Assembly: GCF_016859285.1 (NCBI RefSeq)
Contig: NC_053402.1
Location: 24,384,056-24,448,055, forward strand
Length of the DNA: 64,000 nt
Reading direction: 5' to 3'
Source of the DNA: Xiphias gladius
Taxonomy: Eukaryota > Chordata > Actinopteri > Istiophoriformes > Xiphiidae
Shown here: positions 26,930-46,487 of the stretch, piece by piece
How positions within the stretch are numbered: position 1 is the stretch's first letter
Layout: each line of letters starts with the position of its first letter
The notes under the pieces: model-generated
Told to the model about the DNA's origin: nothing
The model's database searches: none
What the model saw: only the letters and a program-made list of their open reading frames with translations
Program-made: the position numbers and the translations under genes

Positions 26930-27661
26930 TCCAAACAAAAGTGTAAGAAATAAAAGTCCTGCGTTCATAATCCTACCTAGGTTCACAAGTATTATCAGAA
27001 AAATGTACTTAAAGTATCGAAAGTAAAAGCACTCGTTCTGCCAAGAAATTCCTCCTGTTACGGAAATAAACAAATTTATATCCGACATCATTAGATTATA
27101 ACTGAGTCATGAGGCGTCAGCAGCATTTTACTGTCGGAGCTGCTCCAGGTGGAGCTGCTTTTACGTCATAGACAGGGAGAGAGTTCAGTCCACTGGTCCC
27201 CAACCTGGGGGTCGGTCCCCTCCAGGGGGTCACCAGATAATCGTGAGGGGTCGTGAGAAGATTAGTGGAAAGAGGGAAAAAAGTTCCGATTGCCTGATCT
27301 GGATTCAGTCTCTGGACTTTCATCCAGTCTTTGCTTTTTAAAAATGATGTTGGATAATTTGACCTTAATAGTTATATAAATGAAACCAAGTGGGAAGTGT
27401 CTCCTTGGTGAAACTGACTCACACATCTGAACCGTCAACAAAGTTGAGAACCACCTGTTTAGTCTTTAAAAATACATTGTATTTTAGAAGCATTTTATAC
27501 GTTTTTACTATCTAAGATCTTAAGCCACAGTTGTCAGATAAACGCAGTGGAGAATAAAGTACAACATCCTTCTCATAAAGTAGCTTGAACGGAAACACTA
27601 CCTCCAAATTGTACTTAAGTACAGGCCATGAGTAAAATGTACCTAGTTTTCCTACCGCTGG
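26930..27661 (-). repeat. Teleost interspersed repeat, inverted copy B
   Basis: Read on the minus strand, this repeats the blocks of copy A in order: GGAGGGGACCGACCCCCAGG, ACTGAACTCTCTCCCTG, then a block ending in TACTTTAAGTACATTTTTCT. The outer end at 27605-27661 carries CTTAAGTACA and ACCGCTGG, like the ends of a known fish MITE class (CAGTGGTGG...). With copy A it forms an inverted pair about 1.8 kb apart. Confidence 0.65.
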
Positions 27662-27802
27662 GTTTGAGCGATGCTGACATGTTTGATGTGAGGCGAAACA
27701 GGTGATTGGTGATGGGGGGTTTGGTGTGTCTTTGACAGGTAACAGTGTTTGTCAGAGAGGTAGAGAGAGAGGTGTGTTTGCATCTGAGGGATGGAAAGAG
27801 AG

Positions 27803-27832
27803 AGGGAGGGAGGGAGGGAGGGAGGGAGGGGA
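27803..27832 (+). repeat. (GGGA)n tract, potential G-quadruplex, just upstream of protease start
   Basis: Six or more GGGA units end in GGGG. Four or more G-triplets separated by single A's is a strong quadruplex pattern. It lies about 56-85 nt before the ATG at 27888, so it probably falls in the 5'UTR or core promoter of the protease gene. Confidence 0.85.
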
Positions 27833-27887
27833 GAAGCAGCAAGGTTATTTATGCCGGAGCAGTGCAGGTGATATGGACTCTTAAGTT

Positions 27888-36686
<8,799 letters not shown>

Positions 36687-38633
36687 ACACCTCCAACTTT
36701 ATCTCTAAATAGTGATTTACATGATGCGATTGGCACAAATGAATGTAAACAACTGCGATTTTGACAGATAATGCCTGTGACTTGATTCTGCCTCTAGTGG
36801 TGAGCACGAGGAATAGAGTAGTGAAGTTTGCAGGGTTAAATCGGGCATCCAGGGTTCCTGCAGTAACAGCTCTGTTCATTTGCTCCACCAGACAGCGATA
36901 GCTGGCTGCCCGTGGGCGCTTTCCCAACACTGTAATACACCCGAAATTCTCCTGGTACGGTAAGCTAACAAAGAAAAAGGTTCAGAGTGAGTGTGCTTCG
37001 TAGTTCTGGCTCCTGGGCCCTGAGGCTCTCGGGTAATGAAAATGCACATAACAAACTTCCCCCTTTGTGAGTTTTGGAGCTGTGTTGACAGGGGAAACAT
37101 GCTCTGTCCTAATTCCATTGCTAAAAGTAAACGTACACAGTATGTAGTGTGTAAGTTTCTATCTGTTTTTATAGCTAGCATACAAGAAATCAATCTTCTT
37201 TACATGCAATGTTGGTTGAGAATCAGTGTGACTTAAGAATGCCACCGCCTGTTAAACATCACAAAAAAAATATTGAATCTTTTCGTTTTAGTTTACCGAG
37301 ATCCTTTCGGAGCTGCCTCATCAACATCTGCTATTGATTTTTATTATTTTTGCAGCTGTGAGTGAAGTGTAGCTTCCATCAACAGACACAGATGTTTGTA
37401 GTCAAGTCTCCTGAAGTAAACTGACAAACTGAAGAAGGTGAACAGAATTATAAATGATGATTTAATCAAAGGAAACTTTAAAATGCTAATTTACTTCCAA
37501 GGACAGTACCCTATAGCCCTCTTCACTACTCTGTTACAACAGTAAATCGTGGCTAGTCCTTTCTGTCTTTGAAACAGAGAAGAAAAGCCATAATCTGATC
37601 TCTGTCTTCACAAACTTGACTTTCTTTGTGTCCAAAGAAGAGATCCTGGACTGTAAATGCTTTGAGTCTTAAATGAAGGGTGTAAAGTCTGAGTGTGCAA
37701 TGAAGAATTGTTTAAGCTGCACTGAACAAATGTACATATACTGAATGTAGCCTGGCGTTCCAGCAGATCATGGATTTTGAAGCTACGCGGACCATGATGA
37801 TGATGATGATGATGCAATTTTACTTACTGAAGATTATTTAGTCAGTTTTTAAGCCGAGAGCGATTGGTTAAGAGGGACCACGTCATAGTTACAAAAAACT
37901 AGATCCAGACATTGTGCTCAAGCTCTTAAATGATCATTTCTCGTTTACATAAAACTTGGACTAACTAAAAAAGGGAGGGTATTTATTACATTGCAGATAG
38001 AACTGAACAAATTTTCTTCCATGGATTTCTTGCAGTCCTTAACAAATTTAGAGTAAACTTGAAGAAGCATACATACAGTGACAGCAATCAGCTTGACAAT
38101 CACCTACCTCATATTAGAAAGCTACTGTACCAGCATGTAAACATCCATGTGAAATTGTCCCGAACATTCAAGGCACTGAAGAATTTTTTCTGTTTGTCTT
38201 TTTGTCAAAATATCCTGCTTTTAAATGAAGTGAAAATCCCTTTTGTTTGATTCAGGGACGTTTTCCTTTGTGTCGCGATCGCACGTGTGCTGCTGCTCTT
38301 TTCATTCATGACCAGGAGCACAGTTATGCTAGTTCATCTGTTTTGGTTAATACCTACAAAATTAAAACAAATACACTGAAAATGTATTGCATGTGTGTGC
38401 GCTTACTCTAATACACAGCCTACATTTATACAGTTGCACTTGCAAGGCAGCAAGGAAAGAATGCAGCAGCCATGTTGTCGGTTTGTTAGGTACGCCGAGC
38501 TCATACTAAGTCAGTCCTGTGATGAGTGCTCCCTCAGGATGGTTTCGATCTTCAGTTTGTGTTGAAACAGTTTTAAAAAGGTGCTGATTCAGCTGTGTGG
38601 GATCATTTTGGAGGAAGTAGTGCGTGTGGTGCT

Positions 38634-38757
38634 GCTGAACTGCGTTGCATTATACCGAGAGGTGTTTCTGTTGTTTAGCCTCCACTCATCGACAGAATTG
38701 AGGTGGACAAAATATTAGAAACACCTGTCAGTACAAAGCGATACAATTCAACAGTCA
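38634..38757. repeat. Short palindromic MITE-like element
   Basis: The left arm (CTGAACTGCGTTGCATTATA ... GGTGTTTCT, 38634-38670) is an imperfect inverted copy of the right arm (AGAAACACCTGTCAGTACAA ... AATTCAACAG, 38718-38754) around a ~20-nt centre. The right arm block GAGGTGGACAAAATATTAGA is common in fish genomes. Confidence 0.7.
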
Positions 38758-39399
38758 CGGTGCTACTATGGCTAAAAACAACCCCGGTTTCATAAACCTT
38801 TTTATCGTCCTTTCATTATCAGTGTGTCACGCTGGCTGCGTGTGTTTTATTTAGAGAGAGACAGTTTAAGCCGTCATGAAACAGAAACTGTAACCATTAA
38901 AGCACAGGGCATGAACGGTGGGGACAGGCTACAACAAGCAGACTGAAAATGGAAAAAGTACAAAAAGGTCAAAGTTAAAAACCTTAAAAAGTTGATGCAA
39001 GTCTTCAAGTTTGGAAGTACTCACGTAGAGTAACAGTACTTCAAAACTATTCAGCAGGACAGTTGACTGTACTGCTCCCTATCCACAACATCAGGGAAGC
39101 ATAAGATTCTTTACAATTATTCTTAATATTTCCTGGCCATGGAACCTTAAAGGTAATCAGTCTAGAGGAAGAGCAGCTACACGACTGATAAAGACGGAGC
39201 TCAAGTGGCCAAAGAAACCAAAGATAAATTCAAACTGACGAATCCATTGCTAAAACATTTCAAAATTTAATAAATCTTTCAAAAACCAGAATGTATAAAA
39301 TTACAACACAAAGCTACCTTAGTCATCTTTAAATGTACAACATTCTCTAACATTAAAGTATAATTTTGGTGATAAAAATTCCATGAAAAGACCAAAACC

Positions 39400-39740
39400 A
39401 ACAATGAATTGATCCTCCCACACACACCATCCTACTGCCAGAAATACTCACCATACCGCTAAACGTGGATTAATCCGCCGCTGAAAATAGTCCCCAACAA
39501 ATGCACTAATTCCACCTCTTTGTGGGATAAAAACGATGGCGAGCAGCCGTTTAAGGAAATTACTGAGCTTTTCCAGAACAACTGAAACTACATTTTTGTG
39601 AAGAGTTTTTAAAGATTTACATCTTCAGTAGGAACCGATGGACTCGGAGCTGAGAGCCACAGACAGAGGAGGGAAGGTGTTGAGGGACGGACTGACACAC
39701 TGCTGGTTTTGGTCTTTTTCATTGGATTTGTTATCAATGA
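39400..39740. repeat. Dispersed teleost repeat
   Basis: Blocks GCCGCTGAAAATAGTCCCCA, CACTAATTCCACCTC and GAGCAGCCGTTTAAGGAAAT are in the same order as at 33990-34135. It continues through GGACTGACACACTGCTGG. No coding capacity. Confidence 0.55.
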
Positions 39741-40390
39741 GAACAATATTGGGTAACGGCAGCCTTAAGATTGAACTTAATGAACCATTCTCAAAATATA
39801 TAATACAAAAGGCACTTCCAGATCAACGAAACCAGGTCTTGGCTTCAGTTTGATGGTTCTGGTTTACAGTAAACATAGGCAAGGCATGTAGGACATTCCT
39901 CCTGGTAACGGCAGTACTGTGAAACAAACACTCTGCTGTCAGTTTGACTATTTAATTAAAATGAAAGGCATCACACAAAAAGCCTCTTCAATTCAAAGTG
40001 TTAAACAACAGGTGGTGTAGGTACCCCCCACCGAGCTGAGAGTGCTGAAGATGGTCTTCAAAGTACAGTGTTTCAAGGGCAAACAGCCCTGCAGACGCTG
40101 TTCTGTTCATTACGTTTCAAAGGGGGGGGGCACCTGATGGCAGTAACACAATAATATTCTTCAGGGTAAAATAGAGTAGAGTAGTAGTCTTGTTGACGCT
40201 CAGCCTGAACTGCAACATCCCCAGTTTGAGTTCGGCCAGGGACCTTTGTTGCAAGTTATTCCCCATCTCACTCCTCCTCTCCACTGTAAACTCTCAAATA
40301 AAGGCTTACAATTAAAAGGACTAGAGAGCTGTGAGGGTACTTGTAATCCATCAGCTGGCATTGGCATTGGTGTACCTCCACCCTCATCTT

Positions 40391-42163
40391 CTACTTGATC
40401 CTGATCTCAAAGCAGAGACAGTTGCAGGACTCACACTCAGGAGGCTGACAGGTGCAGGCACAGTCCCATTTGACACACTGTGGGAAGAAAAATGAGACTG
40501 TTCACTAAAATGATGTCTATAATCTTTCTGCACTAAGCTTTTTGCCAAGGAGCACAGATGCGTCTGATTTGACAAAAATCACACCACCCGTCTTGTGTGA
40601 TTGGACATATGAAAATAAAATAAGAGCAACGGCTTATTTGTCGGCTTCACAGACCCATTTCAGGTAGAAGCCTTAGTGTCGATGAAAAGACCAAAACGAA
40701 GAGAAAAGACTTGAAGATTGGTTTTAATTCAAAGCCTTTGCAAGTATGTGCTAAAATCTTTCCTGACAGAGGGAGAGTGTTTGTGGGTTACTTACAGTAG
40801 GAGCAGGGCACCAATTGGTCAGACACGAGCGCATGGTTGGCAGGCGACAGTCACACATTTCAGCCAGTCTAAAGCACTGCTCACATATAGAAACGTTGGG
40901 ACAGCAATCAGCACACTCCCAAGAACAATGGTCCTTTGGGAGAGAGACAACAGCGTCAAAAATCAGCCTCATTTTCACACAGACATTTCTGCACTGTTTT
41001 ACTTGTGTCTAGTGACAAACGGGGATACAGTGGAACATAAATGTTTTATTTCCATTCAATTAAAAGCCAAGCCAAACACAATACATACAATTCAAGTATA
41101 ACGATTAAGACATTTCCAGCTACTGTATTAATAAATTTAAGGTTGCATCGTTAGTACTCCTGGATCCTTTATATGCAAACTGGATGGATTTAAGGGGATG
41201 ACCAAAACATTCTGTCAAATGGTTAATCAAAAGTCTCTCATACATTTATAAAGAATAAAGGTGAGTGCCTAAAATCATATGTGATGTGCAGAAGGTGGAT
41301 CGCTCACAACAGCCTGTAACACACTGATTGTCACACTGTTGTTTTAGGGTTAGGATCAGGGTTAACCCCACCAATAATATATAATGAGAAATTATTGTTC
41401 TGTATTTTCAAGATGACCAAACTATTTGGAATCTTTAAAGCCTCGTTTGTATAATTTTATATGATGATAGCTTCTGTAAAATGATTATGATGGAATAACG
41501 TTTTGTTTTTATCAAAAGTTCCAATCACAACTGAGAAAAAACTTGAATAACCTCAGAAGAGTCTCCTACTGTAGCACAAACCTAAAAAACTCAACAGAAT
41601 AGCAAGATATTGAAGAACATGAACTGATGTGACTCAGCAATGCGTGGTTTGTCTAGTGCTGTGCCTCAGTTTCTAACATCAGGTGGTGCCAAAAGTGACT
41701 TGAGTTTTGTGTTCATGCTGGTGATTATGAATCAGCAACTGGAGGTCAAAGTCCACTCATCTATTTGTTTACTGCTGCATGACTGCTCCTAAGTTTAGAG
41801 AAAGCTGTAGGAAACAGCACATTTTATTTACTTTACATTTTACCAACTGTAGTCAGAGGAAGAGAGAGGCCTCCCTGCTCTGTGGATAACCGTAACTGTG
41901 TTACCAGCACCAACCTTGAGGCAGAATCGGATCCACAGCCCAATCCCGAGGATGATCATGTAAAAGCTCACAGTGATCATCAGCACTGCTGGGAGAGGGA
42001 TGGCAAGCTCCCAGATATTCAGCACCTGAGGAACAGGACCAACAAAACATATAACTGCTATCTATCTAACAGAGTAGAGCTGCGGAGATAATACATCAGC
42101 GGTATTCAGATAAAATATCCAAGAATGATCTCTTACTTGCATTGTCTCTTCCTGAGAAGACAT
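40391..42163 (-). CDS. Small cysteine-rich single-pass membrane protein, unrecognised, 120 aa
   Basis: Minus-strand coding exons: 42163-42137, 42025-41915, 40933-40796, 40477-40391 (27+111+138+87 nt, all GT-AG, all phase 0, open to TAG). The protein starts MSSQEETMQ. It has one clear membrane helix at ~18-41 (PLPAVLMITVSFYMIILGIG then LW), a short basic step, then ~75 residues with 19 cysteines in pairs and clusters (ECADCCPN, CEQCF, EMCDCR, CACTC, CESCNCLC). There is no signal peptide, so the N-terminus could face either side; the Cys-rich tail could be zinc-binding or acylated if cytosolic, or disulphide-bonded if outside. The ATG exon is preceded by an acceptor, so it extends to 42198 with 5'UTR. 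I do not recognise the family and propose no function. Confidence 0.78.
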
Positions 42164-42181
42164 CTTTAATAGTCACAAGGT

Positions 42182-42187
42182 TCACAT
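42182..42187 (-). promoter_or_regulatory. Start-stop upstream ORF (AUG-UGA) in the Cys-rich gene leader
   Basis: In the spliced leader, ATG is followed directly by TGA, 19 nt before the main ATG. Start-stop elements of this sort can stall ribosomes. A longer upstream frame from the first exon (ATG near 43177) would overlap the main frame. Confidence 0.45.
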
Positions 42188-42374
42188 CTCTGGGAGTTCT
42201 GACAGGAAAAAGAACAGATGGCGTTAAAACCTGGTTATTGTTTAGCCTGGTTTATATTCCTCTTCTGAGTATTTTGCAGATGTATGCAAGATGCTTGATT
42301 ATTTTCTGTCTGATCAAATTATTTCCATGCAGAGAATCATATTCACCACAAGCTCTCTTATGTTTAGTATATAC

Positions 42375-42955
42375 AGTAGTGCAAAGTAACCAAGTATTTT
42401 TACTGAAGTACTGTACAGCACTACTTTGGTATTTCCATGTTCTCTTCCAATGTAGTATTTTTTACACTGATATATTAATTCAACAGCTATAATTACTGCT
42501 TATATTTCAGGCTAAAATTCTCACCCAAATAAAATACCATCCATCACTACAGATTCAGCTACCAAACAGCCTAAGAATTAGTTCAAATCAGATTTTTTTC
42601 AAACTTGAAATTGTTTAAAAAATATATTTTAAGTATTAAAATACAAAGCAGCTTGGCATTCTTATATGAAATAAGAATTAAACGATTATCAAATTCCATT
42701 TCTATCTATTGACTAATTATTTCAGCTGTATTTGTATTCACTGTTGGACAGTTTAATCTGTAACAAAGCATCATATTTTATAAACTCTTCATATAGTTTG
42801 TATGTAAAAATCTTAATTTGTAAAGTAATTTAAGCTTTAAGATAAATATAGTGGAACAGAATAGAAAGTAGCATCAAACTGGAAAATATTCGAGTAAAGT
42901 ATAAGTACCTGAATTTAAGTACAGGATTTGAGTAAATGTACTTCCCACCACTGCT
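42375..42955. repeat. MITE-like teleost repeat upstream of the Cys-rich gene start
   Basis: The ends CAGTAGTGCAAAGTAACCAA and GTACTTCCCACCACTGCT are imperfect inverted repeats, the pattern of the fish CAGTGGTGG...CCACCACTG class. Internal ACTTTGGTATTTCCATG and GAATTTAAGTACAGG blocks match that class. It lies in the intron between the 5' non-coding exon and the ATG exon. Confidence 0.55.
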
Positions 42956-43148
42956 AAGCAGAGGCACACAAGTAGCTGTTAGCAGTAAAATGGATTCAAG
43001 TATGGAAAGTACTTGTAGTGATGACCTTAATGCTCATGAAAATGTAAAAACTAAGATTAATAAATGTACAGTAAATTGAAGATAACGGTAGTGAAGCTAA
43101 CTGCAGTTCGGTAAAATAGAGCAAAGAATACAATGCTAACTTCTTACC

Positions 43149-43300
43149 GCTGTGTACGGTCCTGTATTTTCATCAATGTGTCATAAATATAGACGCAGGT
43201 GGATTTAAAGTAAAGTCACATTCTTTGCGTTTGTTGATAATAGAAGAACAAGACGTGATTCCACTGCCCGCTCCGGAAAACAAAACCGGGGATAGCTTAT
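43149..43300 (-). promoter_or_regulatory. Probable 5' non-coding exon and promoter of the Cys-rich gene
   Basis: On the minus strand a good donor, CAGCG/GTAAGAAG, ends an exon at 43149. The sequence behind it up to about 43370 is GC-rich with ETS-like CCGGA(A/T) sites (near 43273 and 43332), unlike the AT-rich surroundings. Splicing to the acceptor before 42198 gives a short leader. The transcription start is not determined. Confidence 0.5.
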
Positions 43301-43556
43301 GGCGGTAGCTGCGTTGCCATGGAGTCAGACGGAATCCGGGAAGGGACAAAATAGGCGCATGGCAGGACGAACGCGAAAACAAACCTACTGGTATGAGATA
43401 TGATTAAAATGTGTTTGACAGAATAAATTAAATGTTAAAATACATTATGCTCATAATAGGGTGTTTTATAAGGTACTTAAAAAAAAGATTTCGGACAAAT
43501 TTACTAATTCTGTTAGATTTTCTTTTATAAATTTGAGTTACTCTTAAATAAGAGAC

Positions 43557-44343
43557 AATCTTCAGAAAGTATTCAGACCCCTTCACTATTTCACACTTTA
43601 TTGTGCTTTAGATTTAATCTTAAATGGATAAAATTGCCATTTTGCCCATTAGTCTACACTGAATAACTCATAATGACAAAGTTAAAACATGTTTTTAGAA
43701 ATTTTTGCAAATGTATTAAAACATTTCAGAAACTGAAATCCCATCATTTACAAAGTATTCAAAGTATTATGCCCCTTTAGCATCAGTTACAGCTTCCAGT
43801 CTTCTCAGGTGAGTCTCTACAAGCTTTGCAGACCTGGATTTGTGCAGCTTATCTCGTTCTTCCTGGCAGATCCTCTCAGCCTCCGTCAGCCTGGATGGGA
43901 TGCGTCTGTGAACTGCCAACTTCAGGTCTCTCCACGGATGTTCAGTGGGGTTCCAGTCTGGGCTGTGGCAGGGCCACTCAAGGACAGTCAGACACTTGTT
44001 CCTCCCTCTGACCAGTCCCCCTGTCCCTGCTGCTGAGAAGCACCCCCCACCACCAGGTGGTGAACAGAGCCTGGTGTTCGCCAGACAGACAGAGTTTGGA
44101 GTTCTGCTCACAGGGTTCAATTTTTGTCTCATCAGACCAGAGAATCTTTTTCCTCGTGCTCTCAGAGTCCTTTAAATGCCGTTTGACAAACCCCAGGCGG
44201 ACTGTCATCTGTTTTCACTTTGTCTTCATGGATTATTGAGTTTAGACTAATGGGCAAAATAGCAGTTTTATCAATTTACAATTAAATCAAAAAAAGAAAG
44301 TGTGAAAAACGTGAAGTGGTCTCATTGTTTCTAAAGCTACTGT
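43557..44343 (-). mobile_element. Tc1-like transposon fossil, internally deleted
   Basis: Terminal inverted repeats are visible: TATTCAGACCCCTTCACTAT near 43570 and its diverged inverse (GTGAAGTGGTCTCATTGTTT) near 44310. The minus strand between them encodes the end of a Tc1 transposase (ECPCHSPDWNP-like, PTEHPWRDLKLAV, RLTEAERICQEERDKL). An upstream piece (KRHLKDSESTRKKILWSDET) also survives. The N-terminal DNA-binding part is missing and frames are shifted, so it is dead. Confidence 0.85.
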
Positions 44344-44469
44344 AAATCAGATCAGTGTTTGCTGTGACTGCCCTTTCCTTTTAAGACGGCACCAGTTTTC
44401 CACAGTACATCTACAGTTTTTCAAGATACTTGGCAGGTAGGTTGTTCAGAGAATCTAAATCAGTGTCTT

Positions 44470-44675
44470 CCGTCTCTACATGTGGTCCCAGACTGACTCC
44501 ATGATGCTGAGATCAGGACTCTGTGGGGGCCAGCCCATCTGTTGCAGGACTACTTGTTCTTCTTGTCTCTGCAGACAGTTCTTCATGACTCTGGCTGTAT
44601 GTTTGGGCCCATTGTCCTGCCGCAGGATGAATTTGGGATGGATCAATGCCTCCCTGATGGTGTTGCGCAATGGAT
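44470..44675 (-). mobile_element. Second Tc1-like fossil: transposase fragment
   Basis: The minus-strand frame reads HPKFILRQDNGPKHTARVMK, then LQRQEEQVVLQQMGWPPQSP and DLSIMESVWDH. This is the second Asp and the Glu region of a Tc1 transposase from a family different from the neighbouring fossil (DNGPKHT and QSPDL signatures). Only about 65 codons remain. Confidence 0.85.
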
Positions 44676-46072
44676 GAGGTCTCCTAGTTTTTTATATAAA
44701 TTAACATTTTTTTTCCACATCGATGTCCATGTTCACTAAATTGAAGCATAAAATTGTTTGGCAAAAATGAAGCTAAAAATGCTCTACACCACAACAATTA
44801 TTGTGTAACATTGTCCTCTGCAAGTCACTAGAGTAGAAATGGAGTAGAAAAATATTGTCACAGTACTGAAATACTCATGCGAAGTACCTGAAAAATGGCA
44901 GCTAATCACATTGCTAACATGAACGTCCTTGGTTCCAAGATCCCCACGCTTGTGTAGGACACATGTAAGCAATTTGGCCAAGTTTAAAACCAGAGGATGT
45001 GTAGATGTAATTCTTCTGATGTGAACTGGTGTGTGCATGCAGGTCCACAATATGCTTCACTGCCTATATGTTGTCCAAAATTTTGGAAAAAACACATTTG
45101 ATACGAACTAAAAAAAAAAAAAAAAAAAATTGATTGACATAAAAGGCTACTGCAAACTGAAGACACCCACACAATTACAACAACACAGGACAGGCTTGTC
45201 AACTGCAGAAATTTTATTGAACCAAATGTGGATTTTGCAAAAACAGACTTGCTCTCCATCACCCTCAGTCACAGGACCACAGTGTGACTGGCCATGGCTT
45301 TAATTTTTACTGTATTACTTCAGCATTACTACATCTTAACTTTGAATATTTATAAATTATTGCATTGTAGGAAATTAAAGATTCAAGTGTCCATAACCAG
45401 AGGTTTGTTACTAGATTTGTTCTCAGACCAAAGCAGGAAGCTGGTCAAATGCCAGAGCAGGAAACTTAAATTTACCAGTAAATCCAAAATTACTCAATTG
45501 TGTCATCTGGAATCGTACTTGGTGTTAGTTCCATCAAACTACACTAGATCCAAAAGATTACCAGCATTTGATTTCATTTCCCACTCTAGAGGGTTCATCT
45601 GATCACATAGTGAACTGACTCAGCCTTCCACATCACAGGCCTCGCTTTGACCAATAGACAACCAGAGAACACCCATTTAGTTTTGAAACCTGCATTGGCA
45701 GAAAATTAAAAAAAAAAAAAAAAAAGAAAAAAAAGAAAAAGAAAAATGTGCCATTAAATAAAAAGGGAAAAAAAAAAAATCCAGGTGGTGGTGGTGGAGA
45801 CAGGTCAGTACTTTACACCATCTCTGCTCTAACCTGAGAGCGCACAGCTGGACATGTAAACACCATCAGTGGGACGCTGAAACAGACTGAAAAATGGGAA
45901 ATCACTTATGTAGGAAAACCCCTTTCCCATCCTCCCACCTGTAACCTTTGTTCTTCTACATTTACCAACTTCAGCAGTTAACAGTTACAATGTCTATGAC
46001 CCTCCTGTTCACACCCAGCCCCCACCCATTCCACATGACACCACTCCACTCCAATATATGGAGACTCATCGT
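44676..46072. other. Downstream flank of eif1, no gene seen
   Basis: A-rich tracts lie at 45108-45129 and 45708-45778. A second minus-strand AATAAA (45213-45218) could be a distal eif1 polyA site or the end of an unidentified transcript. No coding exons are recognised on either strand. Confidence 0.45.
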
Positions 46073-46078
46073 TTTATT
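46073..46078 (-). terminator. Probable eif1 polyadenylation signal
   Basis: AATAAA on the minus strand, about 410 nt after the eif1 stop codon, is the first canonical signal downstream and would give a 3'UTR of about 430 nt. Confidence 0.6.
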
Positions 46079-46487
46079 GAAACACCTTGAAGTACAAAAC
46101 AAAAAGTTACATGAAACGGTGCCTCCCTGTTGTGGCACAAGACCTAAAAAGAAAAAATTAAAAAGGAAATAAACAAGGGGGAAAAGGAAGGAGGAAGTGT
46201 GTGTGTGGGAGGGTCATCACCACTCATCCCTGATGTTGTGTGGAGCTGCAGTGGTGTGTCTTTGAGAGAGCGAGCCTGCCCCCTGGTGTTGTAGGGGGGC
46301 GGTGATGTTACAGAGTCCCATATTTGTCAGAGGTAATTCACGTGTTAGCTAACAGGAGCTGGTGGGGCTGGAAGTGGGGAGAGGGGGGAGGAAAAGCAAC
46401 AGCAGCACATAGGAGAAGGGAAGGAGAGGGGGAGGGGGAGTTTAATGGCCTTCCAGGAAAGATGGGGAGAAAGCTGATCTGCAGCTT

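Larger units (their letters stand above)
36687..40390. other. Intergenic region between the protease and the Cys-rich gene
   Basis: No coding exon is recognisable. It holds a short palindromic element (38634-38757) and a dispersed repeat (39400-39740), plus a short GAT/CAT microsatellite at 37793-37813. Part of the low side must be the 3'UTR of the protease and part of the high side the 3'UTR of the minus-strand gene. No canonical polyA signal close to either stop codon allowed me to fix the ends. Confidence 0.5.

Noticed and set aside
43809-44175. Plus-strand frames over the Tc1 fossil
   Set aside because: They are antisense to the transposase remains read on the minus strand.
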